Source: DATGUP01 sp035301265
GTDB taxonomy: Bacteria; Bacillota; Bacilli; Bacillales; Amphibacillaceae
Length of the DNA: 64,000 nt
NCBI GenBank assembly: GCA_035301265.1
Contig: DATGUP010000003.1
Span: forward strand, 62,001 to 126,000
Direction: 5' to 3'
Positions 26,471-34,621 of this stretch are shown in pieces. The translations under genes and the position numbers were made by a program. The notes under the pieces are model-generated. The model ran no database searches. It saw nothing but the letters and a program-made list of their open reading frames with translations, and was not told the DNA's origin. The first letter of the stretch is position 1. Every line of letters starts with the position of its first letter.

Positions 26471-27813
26471 ATCAATTAAAACATTTCCCGTATAAACATG
26501 TGCTTGTTTTAGGATTGGCAAAAAGCGGTATGGCCGCTGCTAGACTTCTCATTGAACAGCGTAAGCATGTGCGAATTAATGACCGTCATGTTCCCGAGGA
26601 TTCCGTTATCAAACAATTACAATCGATGGGTGCGGAGCTTGTTTTTGGCTCTCACCCTCTTTCTGTTTTGGATGGTATAGAGATCATTGTCAAAAATCCC
26701 GGGATCCCATATGAAAATCCTATATTAGAAGAAGCGGAAAGACGAAAAATTCCCATCATAACAGAAGTTGAACTAGCGGGTTTGTTAGCTGATGATGCGA
26801 TTATCGGTATAACCGGATCCAACGGGAAAACAACGACGACGACGCTCTTAGCCCATATGCTTGAGACAGACGGTCAGCCGATGCAACTGGCGGGTAACAT
26901 CGGTACTGCAGCTTCTGATGCAGCCCAGCGCTTGCAGTCAGGGGAAAAACTTGTTCTGGAGTTATCTTCATTTCAATTATTAGGAACAGATACATTTAAG
27001 CCTAAAATCGCTGTTTTATTAAATATATATGAAGCGCATTTGGATTATCACAAAACGTTTTCTCATTATAAACAAGCTAAATGCCGTATTTTCAGGAATC
27101 AAACAAGTCGCGATTTTCTTATTTATAATGCGGATAACGCCCATGTCGTACGAGCGGTGCAACACGCAAAAGCATCCCTCGTCCCATTTTCGGTACATAG
27201 ACGGCTAACAAATGGTGCCTGGGCTGATCAATCGAGTATTTATTTCAAGGACGAGAAAATTGTCGATCGCCGGGACATTCGCCTTGTAGGTAGCCATAAC
27301 CTAGAAAACATTTTAGCCGCGATGAGTGCTGCGAAATTAAACGGTGTGAGTAATGAAAGTATTCGCCATGTATTAACGACATTCACAGGGATTAAACATC
27401 GGCTACAATTTGTCGCTAAAGTGAACGATCGTTTGTTTTATAATGATTCAAAAGCAACGAATATCTTGGCGACCGAAAAAGCACTGGCATCTTTTAAACA
27501 ACCCGTCATTTTGTTAGCCGGGGGATTGGATCGAGGGAATGCATTTGATGAATTATTGCCCTACCTGACCCATGTCAAAGCGATGGTTCTCTTCGGCGAA
27601 ACGAAGGAAAAGTTAAAAGATTTGGCTGATAAAGCTGGTATATCCCAAGTTAAAATGGCTGCTAATGTAACGGAAGCGGCTCAAAAAGCGTATGCTTTGT
27701 CCAATCCGAATGATGTCATTTTGCTTTCGCCTGCCTGTGCGAGTTGGGATCAATATGATACGTTCGAACAAAGAGGTGACATGTTTGTTCAAGCTGTGCA
27801 TACACTGTTGTAG
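26467..27813 (+). CDS. murD: UDP-MurNAc-L-alanine:D-glutamate ligase
   Basis: A 448-residue Mur ligase that adds D-glutamate, the second peptide residue. The N-terminal Rossmann motif VLGLAKSGMAAARLL, the ATP loop GITGSNGKTTTTTLL near residue 115, NPGIPYENP, and the C-terminal SPACASWDQYDTFEQRG are all present. The start TTG 26467 overlaps the mraY stop (TTGA), with GAGGTG eight bases upstream inside mraY, so translation is coupled. The stop lies at the foot of a stem-loop region leading into spoVE. Confidence 0.96.
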   Translation: MNQLKHFPYKHVLVLGLAKSGMAAARLLIEQRKHVRINDRHVPEDSVIKQLQSMGAELVFGSHPLSVLDGIEIIVKNPGIPYENPILEEAERRKIPIITEVELAGLLADDAIIGITGSNGKTTTTTLLAHMLETDGQPMQLAGNIGTAASDAAQRLQSGEKLVLELSSFQLLGTDTFKPKIAVLLNIYEAHLDYHKTFSHYKQAKCRIFRNQTSRDFLIYNADNAHVVRAVQHAKASLVPFSVHRRLTNGAWADQSSIYFKDEKIVDRRDIRLVGSHNLENILAAMSAAKLNGVSNESIRHVLTTFTGIKHRLQFVAKVNDRLFYNDSKATNILATEKALASFKQPVILLAGGLDRGNAFDELLPYLTHVKAMVLFGETKEKLKDLADKAGISQVKMAANVTEAAQKAYALSNPNDVILLSPACASWDQYDTFEQRGDMFVQAVHTLL

Positions 27814-27899
27814 GGGCTTGTTTTAGACAAACAATCATGTCCAGCCTAAGTGGAAACATGCCCCTATTCCGATGCTTAAAGGAAAAGGGGTGTTTTTTT
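27812..27899 (+). promoter_or_regulatory. Two competing hairpins over the spoVE ribosome binding site
   Basis: A hairpin CCCCTATTCC (27861-27870) with GGAAAAGGGG (27881-27890) has one A-A mismatch and a ten-base loop. It ends directly in TGTTTTTTT (27891-27899). The AGGGG of its right arm is the only SD for the spoVE start TTG 27898. Its left arm CCCCT can instead pair with AGGGG at 27812-27816 (AGGGGC with GCCCCT 27860-27865). It looks like either an intrinsic terminator or an RBS sequestration switch. Confidence 0.5.
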
Positions 27900-29004
27900 G
27901 ACTAAACGCGCATCGAAATATCCTCCCGACTACACATTATTAAGTTTAATTATTGCTTTATTGATTGTCGGGATTGTCATGGTTTACAGTTCGTCTTATG
28001 TTTGGGCCGATTATAAGTATGGCGATACGTTATTTTATGTGAAACGCCAGTTATTATTTATTGGTGCGGGTGTATTCGCCATGTTTTTCATCATCCGCAT
28101 TCCTTATAGCACGTGGAAAAATTATGCCAAAATACTGCTATTTGTTTGTTTCATTTTGTTATTTCTTGTTCTTATTCCGGGCATAGGTATGGTTCGTGGC
28201 GGGGCCCAAAGCTGGATCGGCATAGGTGCATTTAGCATTCAACCTGCGGAATTTATTAAATTAGGATTAATCATTTTTCTCGCTGCGTATTTATCGGAAT
28301 ATCAAAAGTATATCACTTCTTTTATGAAAGGCTTCTTTCCTTCGTTGATTCTCGTTATGGTAGCTTTTGGATTGATTATGTTACAGCCTGATCTAGGAAC
28401 AGGGGTTGTGCTTGTGTTGACAAGCATGGTCATGATTTATGCTGCCGGGGCAAGATTGTGGCACTTTTTCGGCTTAGGATTAGTCGGAATGATCGGCTTT
28501 TTATTGCTCATCTTGTCCGCACCGTATCGCATAAGTCGCATCAAAGCCTTTTTAAATCCATGGGAAGATCCGCTCGGCGATGGTTTTCAAATTATTCAAT
28601 CGCTTTATGCGATCGGCCCAGGTGGCTTAATCGGAGTTGGTTTAGGCAAGAGTTTGCAAAAATATTTTTATTTACCGGAGCCTCAAACGGACTTTATTTA
28701 TGCGATATTGGGTGAGGAACTCGGATTTATCGGTGGTACAATGGTGCTCATCTTGTTTATGTTGTTGTTTTGGCGCGGGATCAAAGTAGCCCTTGAAGCC
28801 CCCGATCAATTTGGCTGTTTGCTTGCACTCGGCATCATTTCGATGTTGACATTGCAAGTGATGATCAACGTTAGCGTTGTGATCGGATTGATTCCGGTAA
28901 CAGGGATCACACTTCCATTTTTAAGCTACGGTGGCTCCTCTCTTACATTGACATTATGTTCGGTTGGTATTTTATTGAATATTAGCCGTTATACAAACAT
29001 ATGA
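27898..29004 (+). CDS. spoVE: Stage V sporulation protein E (SEDS peptidoglycan polymerase)
   Basis: A 368-residue SEDS family protein with about ten helices, probable partner of SpoVD in cortex synthesis. Close SpoVE-like stretches are MVYSSSYVWADYKYGD, SWIGIGAFSIQPAEFIKLG, NPWEDPLGDGFQIIQSLYA and LPEPQTDFIYAILGEELG. GITLPFLSYGGSSL is near the C-terminus. Its place after murD matches spoVE; FtsW is a paralogue expected elsewhere. The start TTG 27898 lies within a T-tract, with its SD AGGGG inside a hairpin. murG, which follows spoVE in B. subtilis, is absent here. Confidence 0.93.
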   Translation: MTKRASKYPPDYTLLSLIIALLIVGIVMVYSSSYVWADYKYGDTLFYVKRQLLFIGAGVFAMFFIIRIPYSTWKNYAKILLFVCFILLFLVLIPGIGMVRGGAQSWIGIGAFSIQPAEFIKLGLIIFLAAYLSEYQKYITSFMKGFFPSLILVMVAFGLIMLQPDLGTGVVLVLTSMVMIYAAGARLWHFFGLGLVGMIGFLLLILSAPYRISRIKAFLNPWEDPLGDGFQIIQSLYAIGPGGLIGVGLGKSLQKYFYLPEPQTDFIYAILGEELGFIGGTMVLILFMLLFWRGIKVALEAPDQFGCLLALGIISMLTLQVMINVSVVIGLIPVTGITLPFLSYGGSSLTLTLCSVGILLNISRYTNI

Positions 29005-29059
29005 TAGTCCATCCATTTTCCAGGCATGAAAAAAATGTTAATTTGTATATGTATACTAT

Positions 29060-29126
29060 TTGTCCTAGGCTATAGTATGCTATAATTGATGCAATGAAAG
29101 TGAAACGGCATTTTCTCATGCCGTTT
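29060..29126 (+). promoter_or_regulatory. Extended -10 promoter with immediate leader hairpin before divIB
   Basis: TGCTATAAT (29078-29086) is an extended -10 box; a weak -35 (TTGTCC) begins at 29060. The predicted transcript start near 29092 is followed at once by a perfect 9-base stem (AAACGGCAT 29103-29111 with ATGCCGTTT 29118-29126) and TATTCTATTC. The hairpin could terminate upstream transcription or attenuate the new transcript. Confidence 0.5.
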
Positions 29127-29231
29127 TATTCTATTCACTTTGTTCAATTTAAAAAAATAGTTATGTACAAACCGTGGATGACACATCAAGCAAGAGGTGG
29201 AAATGTGTAATTGCGCAAAGGAAGAACAGAG

Positions 29232-30023
29232 ATGAATGAAAAGAAAATTGTTTCAATTGAGGATCGTATCCCGACGTTGAAGCAAGCTCGGAAAAAAAAA
29301 GAGAATCGCCGTTTGATTTTTTATATCGCTATTTTTTTCGTCTTAATTGCGATCATAGTCTATTTGCAAACGCCCTTAAGCGATATTCATACATTACATG
29401 TCACAGGAAATCAATATATTTCTGATGACGATATTCTCGCAAAAAGTGGCTTGACAACAGACACAAACATTTGGTCGGTCAACAAGGCATCGATTGAACA
29501 AGCGATTGAAAAACATCCCGTTGTTGCCGATGCAGAGGTGGACAGGCAGTTGCCGTGGACCGTTCATATTCGGATCACTGAATATGAACGTGTCGGTTAT
29601 GTAAAACAGGATGAATCATTTTCACCTCTTTTAGAAAACGGTGTAATTCTCGATTCCGTTAAATTAAAATCCCCAAAGGGAGATGCACCAACTTTGTTTG
29701 GTTTTACCGAAAAAGCCTACTTGAATCGAATGACCAATGAACTTAAAAAACTTCCAGATGCAATACGTGGTTTAATATCTGAAATATACTGGAATCCAAC
29801 AGATGGTAATAAAAATAAAATCATGCTTTACATGAACGATGGTTTTGTCGTAGATGGCGTTATCAGACGCTTTGCAGACCGAATGGAAGCTTATCCATCC
29901 ATTGTTTCTCAGTTGGATTCAAAAACAAGAGGAATTGTTCATATCGGTGTTGGTGCTTATTTTGAAGCTTTTGAGACCGATGAGGAAGAAGTGGAAGCGA
30001 ACGCGGCAAACAGCGAGGATTAA
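29232..30023 (+). CDS. divIB: Cell division protein DivIB (FtsQ)
   Basis: A 263-residue bitopic division protein. It has a basic cytoplasmic N-terminus with KIVSIEDRIPTLKQ, one helix (LIFYIAIFFVLIAIIVYL, about 27-44), and a POTRA domain (LSDIHTLHVTGNQYISDDD, ending near residue 120). The external beta domain follows, then an acidic tail (DEEEVEANAANSED). It acts with FtsL and DivIC at the septum. ATG 29232 fits the family N-terminus and has AAGGAAG upstream. TTG 29211 with GAGGTGG ten bases before it is an alternative. Confidence 0.92.
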   Translation: MNEKKIVSIEDRIPTLKQARKKKENRRLIFYIAIFFVLIAIIVYLQTPLSDIHTLHVTGNQYISDDDILAKSGLTTDTNIWSVNKASIEQAIEKHPVVADAEVDRQLPWTVHIRITEYERVGYVKQDESFSPLLENGVILDSVKLKSPKGDAPTLFGFTEKAYLNRMTNELKKLPDAIRGLISEIYWNPTDGNKNKIMLYMNDGFVVDGVIRRFADRMEAYPSIVSQLDSKTRGIVHIGVGAYFEAFETDEEEVEANAANSED

Positions 30024-30044
30024 CCGAAATCATTTTTGCAAAAC

Positions 30045-30072
30045 AAAGGGAAAATGTCATATTTTGTAGAAT
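30045..30072 (+). promoter_or_regulatory. Sigma-H-like promoter upstream of ftsA
   Basis: AAAGGGAAA (30045-30053) and AGAAT (30068-30072) are separated by 14 bases, close to the sigma-H form RWAGGAWWT-N14-HGAAT with two mismatches in the -35. B. subtilis ftsAZ has a sigma-H promoter for sporulation septation, so the position is meaningful. Confidence 0.4.
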
Positions 30073-30187
30073 ATAAGATATATATTTTCTTTTATTATAT
30101 CATCCTTTAAAATATTATCATACGGGAAATGATGTCAAAAGCAATCCGATATGGAACGGATGTTTTTGACTCAGGAGGTGCCTTTCT

Positions 30188-31471
30188 TTGAACAACAGTG
30201 ATATACTGGTTAGTCTTGATATCGGTACATCAGAAATTAAAGTCATTATCGGAGAAGTGTTTCAGGATTCGTTAAATATTATTGGTGTTGGCAGTGCCAT
30301 ATCAAATGGCATGAAAAAAGGAGCCATTGTTGATATCGATCAAACGGTACATTCGATTAGAAATGCCGTTGAACAAGCAGAACGTATGGTGGGCATGCAG
30401 GTTGAACGCGTAGTAGTCGGTATTAATGGCAATCATATCCAACTCCAACCTTGCCATGGGGTTGTTGCGGTTCAGAGTGAAAACCGCGAAATAGACGATG
30501 AGGATGTTGCTAGAGTCATAGATGGGGCACAAGTTGTTTCTATACCGCCTGAACGCGAGATTATCGACTGCCTGCCGAAACAATTCATCGTCGATGGGCT
30601 CGATGAAATAACGGATCCAAGAGGGATGATCGGTGTCCGTCTCGAAATGGAAGGAACGATTATTACTTGTTCCAAAACCGTTTTACATAATACGTTAAAG
30701 TGTGTTGAACGCGCCGGCTTAGAAGTCGCCGATGTTTGTCTACAATCACTTGCTACGGGAACGATTGCCCTTTCAGCTGATGAAAAAGATTTAGGTGTGG
30801 CTCTTATTGATATCGGCGGTGGATGCAGTACTGTATCAGTTTATTCGAACGGTTATTTAAAAAGCACAAATGTCGTTCCACTTGGTGGCGATAATATTAC
30901 AAAAGATGTATCCATTGGTTTGAGAACATCGACAGAAGAAGCAGAAAATATTAAACGCGATTTTGGACATGCTTTCTATGCCGACGCACAGGAATCCGAA
31001 ACATTTGAAGCATCGATTATCGGCAGTAACAAAAAAGAAACGTACAATCAATTGCAAATTGCTGATATGATTGAAGCTCGCCTAGAAGAGATTTACACTT
31101 TTGCTGAACGGGAAATACGAAGAATGGGTTATGATTCGCTCCCCGGCGGTTATGTATTGACTGGGGGCACGATGAAAATGCCGGGCGTCCTCGAGCTAGC
31201 CCACGATGTGTTTCAAGGAAATGTCCGCGTTGCCATTCCCGATTACATTGGTGTAAGAGAACCCCAATACACGGCAGGGGTGGGGATCTTGCAATTTGCT
31301 TATCGCAATGCGAAAATACAGGGAAAAGATTTATATCCGGCGGTAAAAATCGATGCCCGGGAACCGGCAAACGTAAAGCGTAAGCAAAAACCTGTGAATG
31401 TTGGAGAATCGTCTGGAGAGAAAAAGAAAAAATCAGGAATCAGCAACTTGTTTAAATGGTTTTTTGATTAA
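30188..31471 (+). CDS. ftsA: Cell division protein FtsA
   Basis: A 427-residue actin-fold protein that tethers FtsZ to the membrane. It has the phosphate-1 loop SLDIGTSEIKVIIGE (about 9-23), the 1C subdomain, phosphate-2 ALIDIGGGCSTVSVYSNG near residue 205, and VLTGGTMKMPGV near 325. A C-terminal amphipathic helix, SGISNLFKWFFD, acts as the membrane anchor. The start TTG 30188 has AGGAGGTG upstream. A stem-loop (30134-30170) ends three bases before that SD. ftsZ follows after 81 bases. Confidence 0.96.
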   Translation: MNNSDILVSLDIGTSEIKVIIGEVFQDSLNIIGVGSAISNGMKKGAIVDIDQTVHSIRNAVEQAERMVGMQVERVVVGINGNHIQLQPCHGVVAVQSENREIDDEDVARVIDGAQVVSIPPEREIIDCLPKQFIVDGLDEITDPRGMIGVRLEMEGTIITCSKTVLHNTLKCVERAGLEVADVCLQSLATGTIALSADEKDLGVALIDIGGGCSTVSVYSNGYLKSTNVVPLGGDNITKDVSIGLRTSTEEAENIKRDFGHAFYADAQESETFEASIIGSNKKETYNQLQIADMIEARLEEIYTFAEREIRRMGYDSLPGGYVLTGGTMKMPGVLELAHDVFQGNVRVAIPDYIGVREPQYTAGVGILQFAYRNAKIQGKDLYPAVKIDAREPANVKRKQKPVNVGESSGEKKKKSGISNLFKWFFD

Positions 31472-31552
31472 TTATGGAATATAGCAGTAAGCGGAGCGAA
31501 TGAGCTCTAAATTCAATGTTTTGTAATTTTGCCTATTAGGAGGAAAGCGAAT

Positions 31553-32680
31553 ATGTTAGAGTTTGATACGAGTACAGATCAACTGGCGACGATAAAAGTA
31601 ATCGGTGTAGGTGGTGGGGGCAGCAATGCCGTTAACCGGATGATTGAACATGGCGTTGAAGGGGTTGAATTCATTGCTGTCAACACTGATGCCCAAGCTT
31701 TAAACTTATCAAAAGCAGAAGTTAAGCTGCAGATTGGCGATAAACTGACCCGCGGTTTGGGCGCAGGGGCTAATCCTGAAGTTGGTAAAAAAGCTGCAGA
31801 AGAAAACAATGAACAAATTCAGGAAACGCTCCAAGGGGCCGATATGGTATTTGTGACGGCCGGAATGGGCGGTGGAACCGGAACAGGCGCTGCTCCGATT
31901 ATTGCACAGGTCGCCAAAGAACAAGGGGCGTTAACTGTTGGTGTTGTAACCAGACCGTTTTCCTTTGAAGGAAAAAGGCGTTCATCTCAGGCTAACTCTG
32001 GGATCGATGCATTAAAAGATAATGTGGACACGCTGATCGTCATTCCGAACGATAGGCTGTTGGAAATTGTTGATAAAAACACGCCGATGCTTGAGGCTTT
32101 TCGTGAAGCTGACAATGTACTTCGCCAAGGTGTTCAAGGTATTTCCGACTTAATTGCCAAGCCAGGTTTGATTAATGTGGATTTTGCCGATGTGAAGACC
32201 ATTATGTACGACAAAGGATCTGCTTTGATGGGGATTGGTGTGGCCACAGGTGAAACCCGTGCAGCAGAAGCCGCTAAAAAAGCCATTTCTTCACCGCTTT
32301 TGGAAACATCGATCGATGGGGCACATGGTATTTTAATGAATATAACAGGTGGTACTAATTTAAGTCTATTCGAGGTTCAGGAAGCAGCTGATCTTGTCAC
32401 CTCAGCTGCCGATGAAGAGGTCAACGTCATCTTTGGATCGGTTATTAATGAAAACCTCAAAGATGAAATCGTCGTTACTGTGATTGCCACTGGTTTTGAT
32501 GAAAAGAGGCAAGCGGATAAACAACCAAGACAGCGTTCAGTGATCAGTCACAATCAGCATGCATCGACACATACAACCGAGGAATCGATGCACGATTCGG
32601 TTTTTGAAGAGCGCATAAAACACGATGAGGATACATTGGACATCCCAACATTTCTTAGAAATCGGAATCGCCGTCGTTAA
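31553..32680 (+). CDS. ftsZ: Cell division protein FtsZ
   Basis: A 375-residue tubulin-like GTPase forming the Z-ring. GGGGSNAVNRM lies at about 20-30, the tubulin signature GMGGGTGTG at 104-112, and the T7 loop NVDFADVKTIM near 207. The variable linker is rich in H, Q and E, and the C-terminal peptide LDIPTFLRNRNRRR binds FtsA, SepF and others. ATG 31553 has AGGAGG six bases before it. The stop codon lies inside the stem-loop terminator. Confidence 0.98.
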   Translation: MLEFDTSTDQLATIKVIGVGGGGSNAVNRMIEHGVEGVEFIAVNTDAQALNLSKAEVKLQIGDKLTRGLGAGANPEVGKKAAEENNEQIQETLQGADMVFVTAGMGGGTGTGAAPIIAQVAKEQGALTVGVVTRPFSFEGKRRSSQANSGIDALKDNVDTLIVIPNDRLLEIVDKNTPMLEAFREADNVLRQGVQGISDLIAKPGLINVDFADVKTIMYDKGSALMGIGVATGETRAAEAAKKAISSPLLETSIDGAHGILMNITGGTNLSLFEVQEAADLVTSAADEEVNVIFGSVINENLKDEIVVTVIATGFDEKRQADKQPRQRSVISHNQHASTHTTEESMHDSVFEERIKHDEDTLDIPTFLRNRNRRR

Positions 32681-32702
32681 TGCAACGACGGCTTTTTCTT
32701 TT
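32670..32702 (+). terminator. Rho-independent terminator of ftsZ
   Basis: A perfect 9-base stem (GCCGTCGTT 32670-32678 with AACGACGGC 32684-32692) is followed by TTTTTCTTTT. Its left arm contains the last arginine codons and runs into the ftsZ stop codon. Confidence 0.9.
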
Positions 32703-32783
32703 AATCGTTTGACCTTTCCCTCCTTACTTTCCCCGCACAACCGACAAACTACCCAATAACTAGTGAAAATTAGCATACAAGAT

Positions 32784-32816
32784 ATGACAGACTTTGCTGT
32801 ATGTGTTCGTTATACT
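32784..32816 (+). promoter_or_regulatory. Candidate spoIIG operon promoter with 21-base spacing
   Basis: ATGACA (32784-32789, five of six matches to TTGACA) and TATACT (32811-32816) are 21 bases apart, much longer than 17. The B. subtilis spoIIG promoter is likewise a sigma-A promoter with an over-long spacer that is activated by Spo0A. A Spo0A-box-like ACCGACA lies upstream near 32739. Confidence 0.45.
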
Positions 32817-32872
32817 CGTTTGTAGCCTGGCTCTGTTGACGTTTTCGCAAAGAAGCGGAAAGGAAGTTTGGT

Positions 32873-33793
32873 GTGGCGATATATCTTGATGCAATCTGGC
32901 TCATGAATTTTTTGATCGATATGATCATTTTGCTGTTTGTCCAATCTTTAGCTAGAGACGACACAAAGAAATGGCGAATTGCATTAGGTGCATTCGTTGC
33001 ATCGTTAATTGTACCAATCTCGCTTTTTTTCCCTCATTTATGGATTACAAAAGTATCGGGAAAAATTGCCTATTCGGTGATTATTGTGCTCGTTTCATTC
33101 CGTTTTTATTCCATTCGCCGATTGTTGACACAGCTTTTTCTGTTTTATTTTGCCACGTTTACGATTGGAGGTGGATTAATCGCAATCCATTTTCTGTTAC
33201 ATGGTGCTGTGAATGTAACACAAGGCGGAGCTTTAACATTTTCAGGTCATCTGGGGACACCGGTCAATTGGCTGTTTGTTACCATTGGTTTTCCTTTCAT
33301 GTGGTGGTTTACAAAAGTGCGTATGGACAGGCATGCGGCGGACAAAATTCATTATGAGCAATTATGCCCAGTCACAGTTCAGTTGAAGAAAAAAGCGAGA
33401 TCGACGACTGGATATATTGATAGCGGTAATCAACTCTTCGATCCGTTAAGCAAAAAAGCCGTGGTCGTTTGCGATGAACCTTTTTTGCAATCGTGGTTTT
33501 CCGATTCGGATTGGGCGGCATTAAAAGCTTCATCCAATAGTTTAGATGTTACAAAAATACCAGACGGTTGGCGAGATTATATACACATCGTCCCCTTTCA
33601 GGGTATTGAAGGGAAAAACCGCTTCATGCTTGCGATCAGACCGGATCATTTAATTGTTTATCATGATGGTAAAAAACTGATCACGCATAAAGTTTTGCTT
33701 GGAATTCAATTTGCTTCGCTGGCAAAAGATCAAAGTTACCACTGTTTGTTGCATCCGCAAATTATCAAAATGGCCACGATCTGCTCAGCGTAA
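32873..33793 (+). CDS. spoIIGA: Sporulation sigma-E factor processing peptidase SpoIIGA
   Basis: A 306-residue membrane aspartic protease. The N-terminal half has five hydrophobic segments. The cytoplasmic C-terminal half has the aspartic protease motif STTGYIDSGNQLFDP, with catalytic Asp183 as in B. subtilis, and IPFQGIEGKNRF-like and LGIQFASLA segments. It cleaves pro-sigma-E in the mother cell after a signal from SpoIIR made under sigma-F. The start is GTG 32873 with the SD AAAGGAAG. sigE follows after 89 bases, forming the spoIIG operon. Confidence 0.94.
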   Translation: MAIYLDAIWLMNFLIDMIILLFVQSLARDDTKKWRIALGAFVASLIVPISLFFPHLWITKVSGKIAYSVIIVLVSFRFYSIRRLLTQLFLFYFATFTIGGGLIAIHFLLHGAVNVTQGGALTFSGHLGTPVNWLFVTIGFPFMWWFTKVRMDRHAADKIHYEQLCPVTVQLKKKARSTTGYIDSGNQLFDPLSKKAVVVCDEPFLQSWFSDSDWAALKASSNSLDVTKIPDGWRDYIHIVPFQGIEGKNRFMLAIRPDHLIVYHDGKKLITHKVLLGIQFASLAKDQSYHCLLHPQIIKMATICSA

Positions 33794-33882
33794 GGCGTTT
33801 AAAAATGGATGATTAGGAAATGTTTCCCATATTTCCGGAAGCAGAAATCTTATATATTACTTTCTAAAAGGAGCGATCGACA

Positions 33883-34602
33883 TTGAAACTATGGGTATTA
33901 CGTCTACGTTTGTGGTGGTATAAACTTTTAATCGCATTTGGATTGAAATCAGACGAAATCTATTATATTGGGGGAAGCGAAGCATTACCGCCACCTCTTT
34001 CCAAAGAAGAAGAAGAAAAATTGTTGCAAATGCTTCCTCAAGGGGACAAATCGGCCCGCGCCATGCTCATTGAGCGCAATCTACGCCTTGTTGTCTACAT
34101 CGCCAGGAAATTTGAAAATACCGGGATTAATATCGAGGATTTGATCAGTATTGGAACGATCGGTTTGATCAAAGCCGTTAATACATTTAATCCAGAAAAA
34201 AAGATTAAACTCGCTACATATGCATCTAGATGTATTGAAAATGAAATTTTAATGTATTTACGCCGGAGTAATAAGCTCAAGTCCGAAGTGTCCTTAGATG
34301 AACCACTGAACGTTGATTGGGACGGTAATGAGTTGTTGTTATCCGATGTTCTAGGGACAGATGAAGATATTACAACGAGAGATTTGGAAATGAATGTCGA
34401 TAAAAATTTGTTAAAAAATGCGCTTTCCAAACTAACCGATCGGGAAAAACGTATTATGGAATTGCGCTTTGGCCTTGTCGGTGAGGAAGAAAAAACGCAA
34501 AAAGATGTCGCCGATATGTTGGGGATTTCGCAATCATATATTTCCCGGTTAGAAAAAAAGATCATTCGGCGTCTGGAAAAAGAATTTAATAAAATGGTCT
34601 AG
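33883..34602 (+). CDS. sigE: RNA polymerase sporulation sigma factor E (pro-sigma-E)
   Basis: A 239-residue sigma-70 family factor. The amphipathic pro-sequence (LWVLRLRLWWYKLLIAFGL) is removed by SpoIIGA, probably before YYIGGSEALPPPL near residue 27. Region 2 contains RNLRLVVYIARKFENTG and NTFNPEKKIKLATYASRC; region 4 ends with the helix-turn-helix KDVADMLGISQSYISRLEKK. It directs early mother-cell genes such as ylbJ and spoVD relatives. The start TTG 33883 has AAAAGGAG upstream. Confidence 0.98.
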   Translation: MKLWVLRLRLWWYKLLIAFGLKSDEIYYIGGSEALPPPLSKEEEEKLLQMLPQGDKSARAMLIERNLRLVVYIARKFENTGINIEDLISIGTIGLIKAVNTFNPEKKIKLATYASRCIENEILMYLRRSNKLKSEVSLDEPLNVDWDGNELLLSDVLGTDEDITTRDLEMNVDKNLLKNALSKLTDREKRIMELRFGLVGEEEKTQKDVADMLGISQSYISRLEKKIIRRLEKEFNKMV

Positions 34603-34621
34603 CTTTGATTTTAATACGCTT

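Noticed and set aside
29203..29235. Ten-codon frame MCNCAKEEQR upstream of divIB, considered as a leader peptide
   Set aside because: The SD is only two bases from its ATG and the frame overlaps the divIB start; it is more likely chance.
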